DNA from: Acholoe squamosa
Lineage: Eukaryota > Annelida > Polychaeta > Phyllodocida > Polynoidae
NCBI GenBank assembly: GCA_949317995.1
Contig: OX439041.1
Location: 13,175,501 to 13,239,500, forward strand
Direction of reading: 5' to 3'
Length of the DNA: 64,000 nucleotides
Shown: positions 32,501-44,500 of the stretch, piece by piece
How positions within the stretch are numbered: the stretch's first letter is position 1
Layout: every line of letters begins with the position of its first letter
Translations under genes and position numbers: made by a program
Notes under the pieces: model-generated
Seen by the model: only the letters and a program-made list of their open reading frames with translations
The model's database searches: none
Told to the model about the DNA's origin: nothing

Positions 32501-35500
32501 CTATGGCAATATTTCAGAAAACCCCTGGGATTGCACAAGGAAACTGTGATATAAAAGTTAGAAACCCTGTAATCAAATTCTAAAACTCTGATATCAACAA
32601 AAGAAACTCTGATATCAGGGGGTGGGGGTGAAACATTGGGCTTACCACAGCAATGTGTAGCTGGGGGCAGAGGAAGAGGTGGGGGGAGGGTGTGTGTCTT
32701 TGGATCAACCCCCAAAAAGGTAAAACCCTACACTGCAAAAATGGTGTTTCGGTTTTAAACATGCTTAGGTCTAAACACGTTTAAAATCTAAACATGTTGG
32801 TTCATCAGGCATTTAGTTCACCATGTGTTTAGGATTTAAACATTAAAATTCTGAACACCTAAACAGTTGCGCTAAACATGTCTCTATGTTTAGACTTTAA
32901 ATGGACAGAAAAGTAGGTGTTTAGCTTTTAAACGTTTACATTTCTAGGTGTTTAGACATAAAATATCCACCAGATGACAGCTGTATGCTATAATGGACTT
33001 CCTACATGCAGCCATCTGCTATTGTTAGGTCATAATAGATTGTGCTATTCTCCTAAATTGCAGTTTCACACAATTTAATATTTACACAATTTTAACAATA
33101 GAGGATTATGCAATTAAGCCCTATCCCAGTAAGCATGTGTTCTCCTTGCATTCACTTGTTTCCTTGAGCGCAATGCATTCAAAATGTCTAGATTGCGTAT
33201 GGATTGCTTCCAACACAATACAAATGCAAATGGATGCCAGCAGATGCAGCATGTGTTGGACCTCAAGCTATGACCCCACACTCAAAGTGAAGTATAAATC
33301 ATGAGTCAGCATTCTCCCACAGCCAGCGTGGCACAGTGGTAGTGCATTGGATTTGTTATCCTAAGGTCGCAGGTTCAAGTCCCAACCATGCCTGCTGTGT
33401 TGGAGTCTATGCTTTGAGTTTGCTATTGGTTTCTATGTGTAATTTTATCTTGTTTTAAAAAAGTCCTTGAAAGACACACTTTTGGTTGCATGATGTTATT
33501 TTAACATTGGATAATATTTGTATAGTATCTGACACAGTCTATCATAGTGTCCACTAGGGTTTAACATTCACATCACAATGGGTTAAATAGAAACTTGTGA
33601 TGACATACCATTAGGTCGTCTGGCAACCAGTCTGACACCTTGGTCGGTTTATTTTCCTTGTAGTGGAACTGGAATCTCCCATAACCAGAATCTGCAGTGT
33701 CTGCCCCTTGATTCGCTGCATTAGTACCCATGGCATCATTACCTGCAGCATCATCACCTGCGGCATCATCACCCGCGGCATCATCAGTAGTGTCGTTGAT
33801 GTCTTCACTGTCGATGTCAATGCTAAGGGTCTGTGTGCTGATCTCATCACGAACCAAACAGCTTCTGTAGCGAAGGCAAGAGAAGGTACTGTGGAGGTCA
33901 TTACTTAACACACTACGACTGCTGTCCGTTAGATCCCCGGCGTTAGATCACAGTCCTTTGCAATATTACAGCATTATTAGTTACTAATGCCTGCACCAGT
34001 ACGACTGCTCTGCCAAACCCTAATTACTACGTAGGTGCTCAACAAATAGAGCAGTTATAGGGGAGTATGTACCTACAATCCCCCTGTACTATTCTTGACA
34101 GGTCTGTGAGGGTCAGAAGAACTAATTAGTATGGAACTTTATGACCGGTCTACATACACCTCAAGCTCCCCTATCATTTTCACACTGGGAATATTGGGCT
34201 ATTCATGACTAGTCCAGTCATTTAAGCCAAATAAGGGGGGGGGGCTTGACAAATTACAACAGAAACACAAACATTCCTCAAGGCACGGGTTTAATCTATC
34301 CTATATACCCCCTTAAATCTGAGCCACAGAATCTGTTGAAATGCTTGGTTTTTTCATTGGTAAAATGGTTGCTTAGCAATGGTATAACCTAAATGTCCAT
34401 TCCCTTAGCACCATAGGTTTATTTCATTCACTGCTCATTTCCTGCAATACCTAACTGCAGGTTTTATGTCTTCCCCCTGGAGGAAGGTAATGTCTGTTCA
34501 ATAGCTCCTTAAGGGTCACTAATGAAGCCAATACCAGCACTACATTGGAATCATATTGCCCATGATAGTGACGACCATTGCCAACGATGGCCCACCATCT
34601 CCTTGCTAGTCTGACTACCAAGCAATCCTATCCTAAACCTCTACTTACTTGAACATTTTTCTGAAGATTTGTATCATGACTCTACTCGCATCTGACTTTC
34701 CTGTGGAGCGTGTGGTCTTCTCCTCACGAGTGCCCCATGAGCAGTCATCGAGGTTCACAATGCTGTAGATGAGGAGGACAATGAAACCCGCAGGCAAACA
34801 GCAGAGGTACCACATGCCGTGTAACAGACAGTAGGCTTCTGGTGGATGCAGGAGGGCAGCAACGACAAACACCATCACAACAAAGCTTACAAAGAGCGTT
34901 ATCACGGAGATGGGCATGGGGAACTTTGCCTCTCCAGCTGGGAATGAATGTGAGAGAAAAGAACAATTATGTTAGAATGAATAAGGGGAAAACCCAATAT
35001 GGATAGATTTTGTTTATTACAATAAAATATAGTTCAAACGTTAATTTCAAATCAGAAGAAGTAGATATTAGTTGATCTTGTGTTAGTTTTTCTCAAATGC
35101 CTTTTAGTTAGTAGAAATAATGAGCCGGCCAACCTTTACCATAAAGGCAAATAAAAAAAGGTGCGTCTCCAATAACCCGACCGACCCTAGCAAAACTGTG
35201 ATTTTGAAGAATTTTGTCTCATTTTTTTTCGTATTTTAAAGAAATTTTCATTACTTTTTGAGATTATTTCCTGTATCCTTTTCATGTTCTTCCCCTCTCT
35301 CATAGTTGCCATTTTCTCATCATTATTTTAAAATGAAATCAAAGAATTTGATACATCCATTGATATGTGCCCTAACATTTCCTATAAATGTAAAAAAAAT
35401 AAAAAAATAAAAAAAAATAACTGACCTATCGACCCTAGCACTTTGATCTATGTTACTCTTTTTTTTTTTTTGCCTAAACCAAATAAGTTATTTTTGTATT

Positions 35501-38500
35501 ATGACCTTGAATGTGAGACCTATATCTGTGACCTCAGTTCCTCAGTGTTAATATTTCTTTGATGTTCAATAAGTCAACCCCTGAGAGGCCCCTGGCGGGG
35601 GGTCCCTTTTTGTTTTGGTTCAAATGTATAGGATTGACGTCATCATAGGACATTTACAGAAACCATTCATTAGACATACTTACTTGCTAGATAAGAGAGA
35701 GTGTCAATGGTTGGTTTTGGTTCGGGCGAGATTTCCTCCACGATCTTCACAGCTGTACCCATCGCCACACAAGCCATCACAATTACACCTACCACTGCCA
35801 GTCCCTTAGCCACCTAAAGATAAATCAAACTTACACTTAAGTCTTCATGGATTTATGCATGTCTATTCATCAGTATGAATGCAACACTAGCAAGTAACTC
35901 ACCAAGGCTACATTCAAGCATCATTCCGATATACCAACACTGTTAAAAAATTCCGTAGATTTTACAGAGAAACTTTGTTATTTTATGGGGTTTCACCATT
36001 ATTTCTATAACAATGAAACACCCTTAGATTAAGTGATTTTACCGTGAATCTGTGTAAAACACTACGGAAAAGTACCGTTATTTCGTATACGGTGAATCTT
36101 TGCCTTTTTGGAAGTTTCATATCTTCCCACTAGGTGGCCTCAGGGCTCACTTTGAGACTTTCTTCAATGTCCTAGACCCTAAACAGATCAAATTGTTGCA
36201 AAATTCGTAAAGTATACACTTTGGTTTATGTACCATGTTATCAAAATGCAAGTCTACATTGTAGTTTCATAGATTTGAAATATTCAAAAAATAATCTTTG
36301 TGTAGCAAAGGAGAGTAGCAGGGATATCATAGACACCCATTATGTGGTAATAGAAAATAATACTTAGGCATACCACTGCAGTTTTTAATCAATCACAATT
36401 CTGAGGTAATCTTTGTTCTTAGATTGTTACTCAAAAGTTATGAAGGGCGTAATGTGCCTCTCAAGGACTCATTTATAATCATAATGATTATGATGTCCTC
36501 CCACTAGGATGTCTAGATGAACTGCATATGCAACCAAACCATACATAAAGACAGCGTCCATTTTGGATTTACAGTGGAATTTCTGGAATGCCAGAGGATG
36601 AATATTCATATGAAAAATTAATGGTGTATAGCAATGAAACCAAAACAATCTGTAATTAATTACCCTTAGGCATTGTTTAAGAAATTCCATAAAAATTACG
36701 GTGACTTTGAAAAAACGGTGACCGTTAAAAAAAAAAGGGGAAAGATTGGCATCCATTGTTGCCAATGATTCTTCATTTTTTCTATGGAAAATTTTTAACA
36801 GTGAATGAATTGCTGGTGATCACTTTATTGTTGCGTTATTCTAACCAATAAACATGATGCACTCCTGTATCAACATCCCTTTATGTGTTAAAGCTATAGT
36901 TCAGGGGATCATTTCACTGAAATAAAAACTGATAATTGCGTACCATGAGTTGCTTGTTAGATGAGGCAAAGCGGCAGGTTAGGAAGTATCCAGACGACAC
37001 ATTGTACAGGAAGACGACAGTGATGTATTGTGAAATGCCCAACGCATAGTATACACCACCAGTTATCACCACAATACAAACCGCTGGGCTGATCTGTAAA
37101 ATAGGGTTTGTTGTTGTGGTGAAAATTCAAACCCCTTAGAACTGTCATAGTAGAGCAAACATTATTTGTAAATGCAGAATTGATCATCATTTTGATACGC
37201 CTTTAATCCCATTCATTAACGTTCTTACCATGACACTTTACAGAATAGGCTACCTTATGACCGTTCAATTTTAATCAATATTAACCATTTAAGGACCGCT
37301 GATGCATTCATGCTTCATGCCGACCCTTAGGGGGTCAATAAAATTATTCGATCGTGGAGTGTCAGTACGATGCTCCAATCAAGTGCTGACAAGCAGTCTC
37401 GCCAGTACTTCTTTGGTGCATCCTGATAACCAATGGGCATGATGCACTCCTGCATCAGCAGCCACTACTAATCCATGATTCATCATTCTAGCTGGAACAT
37501 GTCATGCAATTTACATCACTTTTATGTGATCTCTACGTGAAACTCATCGGGTTTATGTAATCTAAGGGATGGCGTGTGTTGCTGGGGAGGCAATTAACCT
37601 AGTTGTCACGATACATGAATGCCCTGATGAGTACTTTCCAAGGGCTACAATCTAGCACCATGCTGGCCCTGTGGGGTTGTTAACTGCCGGACAGTCGGCA
37701 TGATGCTCCAATGAACCACTTGTGGGCAGTCTAGCCAGCATTTTATTGGTGATCATGACAACCATTGGCCATGATGCATTCCTGCCCCTCTAAATCTTAG
37801 GAACTTAGAGATTTTAAACCTACCAGGGTGGAGATAAGCAGTATGGCCTGGTAAAACAAGAACAGCAGAGAGATCTTCTTGTTGAAGTAATACACGGTCT
37901 TCCACTCCCTAAGGAGCAAGACCAAGTTGGAAAGTGTTGAGGCAAACCATCGTCTGCGCTGTTTGAAGAACTCATCAAACTCCACAGGGCAGTAGGTTTT
38001 GTTGTACGCTGCTGCACTGTACTCAAGTCTCCAACCAGACTGAACCTGAAAGATGAGAAAGCAACATAACCAACATGGATGTCTAGACCTAGGGTTTGGA
38101 ACCATCACTGTTCGTTCAAAGGGTTAGGGGGAGGAGGCAGAGGGCCTTCCCATGAGTGAGAACTCAAAATCCAAAACATTTCAATAATCTTGTTTCTACC
38201 TTGCATTGGTCTGGTTTATGGGTTTACTTTGAAGTCTATGGAATCTAACAAGTCCTATTCTACTTGAGATAGTCACTTGACTGGATAGACTTGCTGACTG
38301 TATAGCCTATATTAACATCATTAATTATGCTTAACATCTAGTTAGCTCACCAGCAAGGTGCACAGCCATCTGTCCTCGCCCATGTCCTTGGTCAGGAATT
38401 CGAAAGCATAAGTCACACTTGTGGCATATGTGGGTAGCACTTGCCTCAATGCCTCTGCCCGGTACATGCTGAAACAACCTGGGCAGCACAAGACTGTTCC

Positions 38501-41500
38501 CAGTACATGGTTAGCTGTCTGTTACAAAAAAGAAGAAACAAAGATTTAGCATGATAGAATAAAATAATATTGGGAAGGTCAGTGTTGCCAACTCTCACGC
38601 ATTTGGCCATACTGTTTATAGCACCACCCTCTACTGGAGAGTGTGCCAATGCATGAGAGTTGGCAACCCTGGAAGGTTGACAACTGTTTGAGGATATTGA
38701 GTACCAGTAGAATTATGAACATAGTGTATATAGCAAGTTTGATATAAGTCTTGAGCTACAAAGGTCTAGTAGGCTTTTAAAGCATAATGTGTGATCAACA
38801 AAATATGAACCATGGGCATCCTGTATAGAGCTCTGGGGTTCTATTATCAACAGAAATGATATAAGGGAAATATCAAATCATATTTCTGGTTTGTATCAAC
38901 AGTTGCCTACTTTTTTATATGCTACTGTATTTAAAGGAGTTATTTACACCTTAGAACTAACCTTCTGGAACCAGTGTCCAAGGGCATAGTCAAATACCTG
39001 GTACCATACCATGGGTCCAAAACCCATTGGGTATGTGCGCCCACAGACAGCTCCGACCTTATCATCACGAGTCATGAGGTCCAGCAGGGCCTCCACAGAT
39101 GCTGGGGTAAAGTCTACGTCAGCATCCGTAGTCAGAATAAAGGTGTTGTTGTCTGTGGCTGAAATAAGGACTAGATCTATGCATTGATCTCTAACTCACA
39201 AAAAAAACTAAGATATGGTATGATAAGCATCTCTGATATATACAAGCTATGGTGGCCTAAATTAGTAGTTGTCATGCTACAACTGCTCAAAAGTCCTACC
39301 ATTGCATCGTGTATACCTGTACAGTATCTAGCATCAAGAATTGATATCTACCAAATTTTGTTATCAGCTGGTGAAAGTTGCTGTTGTATTTATGGTGCCC
39401 TAGAGGAGACATGCAGAAACCTCATTTTATAAAGTCTGGTGCACACCAAATGATTCTGCTGTGCACCAACATGTTCTGGTGTACACCAGAAGATTCTGTG
39501 GTGCACAAGAATATGTAACCAAGGCATAAAGTATTTTTAGAAATGGAGACAAATGAGATGTGCATACCTTCCAGGTCATGTTTGATGAAGTAATCCAACA
39601 TGTAGGACATGTACATCACCTGACTCCAACGCTTCTTGTTCTTCACCTACACAACAAGATTAACATTGATCAATAGGTAGGCCTTAATTAAGGACTTGAT
39701 TTACATAGGGCAAGAGCATAACATACCATTTAGAGTGCATTTCAAAATCTTAATCAAAACTTTGCACATGTTGCATCTGACTATAGCACTAATGATCAAA
39801 ACTCTACCTTCCATAAAACTTTTTAACATATTTTTTTAAGTTATTTCCATATTACAATGGAAATTAGAGAATATTAGATTGAAATCTATTTCTTCTAAGC
39901 TAAACTTTTACATTTAACCTGTACTGGCCCATAGATTAACACATGCACTTCTTTTGGAAGCGACAGATTCAAGGTCTCACCATGAAGTTGTCTTTAAGGT
40001 GTATCACAAAGTCCATGCCCCGCTTTTGTTCTATGACAGTTGGTAACACCCAGTGTAGCTGCATTCCGTATGGCGTCGTAATCTTGGAGCAGTCCTTCAA
40101 CTGTAGCCCTTTATAATTAAGACAAGAAATATTTTGCATCACATCTTCAAGGGACAGTTATTTTCCATTAATCAACTTTGTGTGTTTACTTAGCTTTCCA
40201 TAAGCTTATCATATAAAAGATGTCTCTCTTAAAACAATGACAGATGTCTGGCAACGTTGAGACAAGGACTTCGTAGTTATTTCAACAACAATTTTTCAAA
40301 AGTGTACCAGCTATTTTGTTTGTTTTCTCCTGACGCCTAAACAGAAGTCATTTTATCTCGGTGTTACCTGGGTGTCAGAATGTAACTAAGGATTTCAATC
40401 ATATCATAATGTAAACAACAAATAGCAGTAGCTGAAACATGAGGGTATGTGTATGACTTATGAGAAATGTCTGCTTATGTGAGATCTTATAAATACAGTC
40501 ATTATCTTCTGTTTCCTTAAATTGTTAAATCCAGTAGATTTGTAAGTAACCATACATTTACAAACATTATCCCACTAAGGGCCTTGATAATCTCTTTCAA
40601 GTGTAGCTTGTCGGTTTTAGCACCTACCTAGAGTCTTCCCTGCTGCAACGACTAGCTGCAGTGCAAACTGAGTGAAGCACTTGTGTCTGATGCCATTATC
40701 AAAGAAGATGTGTGCCTGGAAGTGCCTATCAGACTGCTGCTTGGCCCTGTTGATACGGCCCAGACTGTGCAGTAGCTGTTCCATCTCATAGTCTGCCTTT
40801 TTGAGTAACAAGATCAGTTGTAATAGGATTATTAATTCTTCATTTTCTAAAAAATCTGACAATCCTTTATGTTCTTTGAGCCTTAGCAAGAAGTATAAAA
40901 TTTATCAGAAAAATCCTTCCGGTTTTTACCAGCTCCTGGAATCTGATGCCTAAAGCCAAAGCTGTGGAACATGTATCTAGAAAAGCTAGCATCATACTGC
41001 ACAAATAATTATGATAACAACAGCTTGATAATACCATTATATCCTTGAACTGACTCTATCTGATAACAGGCCTATAGAAGGCAGAATATTTTTAGCATCA
41101 AATGGGTTGATAACTGCCTGTTTAAGCCTCTAAGGGAAGCTAATACAGGATGTATCATGCCCATTGGTCTGCATGGTGCCTAATCAAGTGGTCGTAAGAC
41201 TGCTCACCACTAATTCATTGAAGCATGACATAATAGTTTTATGTTATGTCAATTGATTCCACTGACCTCCCGGTACATTGTGGTGCAGATGAAGACCCTG
41301 GATGATCTCGCCTTTTCAAGTCGTTCTTCCTGGGTGCCATTGGTCTGTTTTGTCTTTCTGTTCAGTAGCATGTACTGCTCCAAAAAGGCGCCATTGTAGC
41401 CTGGCAGCCAGAACAGCTGGAATAAGAAGGACCTTTTTATGTAATTTCATCATGATTCATTTTGTATATCTGAAATGAACTTTGAAAGAGTATCAAATCA

Positions 41501-44500
41501 GCTATTCAAAGACCATTATCAATCTTGTCAGAGGAAAATGACATTTAATGGCACCTTTTCTTTGGTAATAACTCTTATTTGCAACAATGGAATAATGTTT
41601 AAATCTGTGTAAACCATTCAGTCCAAACTCAAATACTGATTAAATGAGGAAACAATTTTTTGGCTTTGAAATGAAATAGATTAATTGTGTATAACACATT
41701 TCAAGTAAAGAAGGACAACCAAAATATATATACAATCTATGCATAGGGGTCTAAGGACGAATTGATTGATTGGCTCAAACCATCTAAGCAATTGTCAAAT
41801 GTTGTAAATCAATCTTAACTGCTGTAGGAATCAGCATGATGCACCATTTAAGTGCTGGCAGGTCTGCTTGCCTGCACTTCATTTGGGCCACCTTAACTTG
41901 ATCTGGTGACAAATCCGATACAGTCCTACATCATCAGATCATCAATATTTAGTACAAGAATTGTACACCAGAGGACCCACCTGTGACTCTTTCAGCAGGA
42001 TGAGAGCATTACTCTTGAACACATAGTACCCGATGGACAGTAGCTGTGCTAGGTACAGACAAAATGCTGCAGGCACCACAAAAGGTAGGTTGTATAACCT
42101 AGGGCTACAGTTTGAAGTATAAGTGCTAAATTTAAAGATGTCCACTTTGCATGACTCAATGTAAAGGGTCAGGAAGAAGGCGATTGGGGTTGTGAGTATA
42201 AGGGGTAGGAAGAAGGCCGGACGCATGGACATGCTACAGGCCATCCAACCAAACAGGTAACCAGCACAACTACACACCAGTGTAGTCATCAGGTAGGGGA
42301 AGAACGGGTCATCTGAAAAAGTGCAGACAGAAAGAAATAATGTAGATCATGTGTATAAGCCATGGCTTATAGAACATTTCAGGCTCTTAGTCCGGCTTAT
42401 AGGATTCCCTTGAACTCAGCATGTGGCTTAATATATATGAGGGGTTTAATTATATAGACTATAGGAAGGAATGACAACCATTTCAGACCTCTGGGGTGGC
42501 TTATATCAATCTCCAAAAGTCAGAGTGCAGTTTATACACAGGAGTGGCTTATACACAGGGTTTTATGGTATTATTATCTAAGGAAGTGTTAATTATAAAT
42601 ATGGATGTTGAGACGCCATTGACAATGCACTAGTCCATTGCATTACACCCCAGTGTTGAATAACTCATTGCTAATTCTGCACAATGATATAATCCCCTAG
42701 GGCCACTTGACCATGGCAGAAAGTAAACATCCATGATAATGTACCACCTGGCAATTTTGGGTTGTCCCAAGTAAAAGTGAAAGCATTTTGAATAAAAGAA
42801 CATGAATTTGTCTCTTAAACACCTTGACATAAATGTTAAGGTGAATCTGATCAGTTTGCAACTCATGTTTCTTTGCATGCAGGTCGGGGCTGTTCTGCAC
42901 ATGGCCTAACAGCCTAGACCCGCACGTGAAGAAACTTTCATGAAACACTGATCATTCTATATATTCACATATGCTATGGAAGGCTATTGGCCTGTGCCAT
43001 AAGCTACAGAGGAGAGACTTTTATTTTACACAGAGGTCTTTCTTATTGATATCAAAATATAATCAGCCATTATTATAGGAGTTAAAAATAACTGATTGTT
43101 CCTACCTGGAGTTATATAAGTAAAGCCCACTGACAACTTGGTCAGATTGATATCTGGATGGAATCCCCAGGTTAAAAGCAGCAGAAAGCTAGGCACCATC
43201 ACCATCCTCAGGATGCTGGTAATGATCGTTATCTTCCAGCGAGCTGTCACCATCATCTCCGAGTCACCATGTGGATCTTGCAACTGCATGACATCAAGAT
43301 GAAGCTGTTTATTTAAGTTGATAGATTACCTTTACCTATTAAGATATGGCTGAACCATAAAAATCTCTTTTTATGACCAACATTATTTTATACATTTTTG
43401 GCATAAACTGAAGGATTTATGTCCACACATGTCAAAAGGCCTAGACTCACCCAACTTAATTATTCCAGAGAAGAAGGCAGACACTTTTTCCTTTTTTTTT
43501 GTACCATCTATACTGAAGTATTTTATCCATTGCAACTTAGTGCTGATTTTTGGTGCCTATTATATAGTGGAGCACCGATTTCTTATTGATTATTTTAGAA
43601 CTAAATCAACTTACCTCTGACAACTGGAGGTGGAGCCTTGGGATGCGTCCGGACGTCCTGGGCATTAGCTGTAAATGTTGAATGGGACTACACCAGGCAA
43701 TGCTGAGGCACACCAACGACACAGGTATGGCCCACACTGCAGTTCCTGTCCTTAACCCACCACAGTTATAGCAGAACAGAGCCAGGAGGATACCAGCAAT
43801 TGTAAGCACTACTGATAATGCTAAGGTTAGGGTGAGGCAATAACGCTGCCTGCCCTGAACTTCTGCCTGGTCTGCCCGGCAGAGGGTCTGGAAGAGCATG
43901 TAGGCAGCATGTGCAAGGAAGACGCCATTCATGAGGGAGACTGAAACTGAGGGTTGTATGTTGGGTAGTACCTCCAAGACAAACAGTGCCAAACCAAATG
44001 ACTCAAACAAACTGGCGAGTACACCCTGGAATACAAACCAAACTATTAGTAGTTTAGGGGCACCTGTTGAGAGAATACACATCAATTATTGTAGAAGTAG
44101 ACCTTGTGTTTAGTATGGTAATCATCATGTAGAACAAAGCATTCATTTCCATCTATGACCTCTATCTTATAAAACTGTCTGACCCCAGGCTAAAGTCACA
44201 ACATAGATAAGGAAGTATTTCTTTTTCAATGTGTTTCAAATATGTTTACCAGTGATAGAAACATTCCTTGCTATAATCTGATAAAGTATTTCTCTGTTTA
44301 CAAAGTCTTTCAGGTACGAATAGTTCATTATTGTAATACCCTATGTATAAGCCACATACATGTCAGCTACTTGTTGAGTTCATGAGAAAGCTACTTTTTC
44401 TCCTAAAAGTATCTATTTGCGGCTTGTACACAGGGTCATATAATATGTGAAAATAATGTTAAAGATTGGGAAAAACCTGACTCACTGCAATTATTGCCTT

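Larger units (their letters stand above)
27215..33864 (-). other. gene A exons 15-18: acidic linker and two SAM domains
   Basis: Exon 15 encodes a short tandem peptide repeat (DDAAG three times, then variants) and ends VSDWLPDDLM. Exon 16 continues NQYAGMLEDAGYDDTSFLVG and MTDAELMTLGVKVKAHREAL, a SAM fold with WL, Y, GYDD and LGV-HR positions in register. Exons 17-18 encode a second SAM-like unit: VEDWLKLIGLQQYESNFKKM, LEILKNMSKDEIKKEIGI, then KPGHLKRLLLAMKKL. SAM domains oligomerise or bind partners. SAM at the chitin synthase C-terminus is known in several animal lineages; two in a row is my reading of the translation. Confidence 0.8.
34649..38045 (-). other. gene A exons 11-14: post-catalytic transmembrane cluster
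   Basis: Residues 785-1048. After QRRRW come helices such as ISLLFLFYQAILLISTLV, LAVVGVIVMACVAMGTAV, ISVITLFVSFVVMVFVVAAL and a helix starting MWYLCCLPAGFIVLLIYSIV. In this family these form the chitin-translocating channel. Exon 14 ends with a charged segment (WGTREEKTTRSTG) leading into the cytosolic linker. The second gene's exons match, with +6 nt in the exon 13 equivalent and +3 nt in the exon 14 equivalent. Confidence 0.85.

Noticed and set aside
32731..32965. Telomere-like TTTAGA/TAAACA repeats
   Set aside because: Irregular spacing and both orientations mixed; explained by the CACTGCAAAAATGG TIR element family.
37600..37795. Extra chitin synthase exon in this intron
   Set aside because: The flanking exons join in phase and match gene B without an extra exon; the sequence is a CATGATGCA repeat.
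40797..40889. Upstream extension of gene A exon 6 (ORF starting MLRLKEHKG)
   Set aside because: The acceptor at 40,797/40,796 gives the same exon length (169 nt) as gene B; the extension is intron sequence and shows no similarity to gene B.
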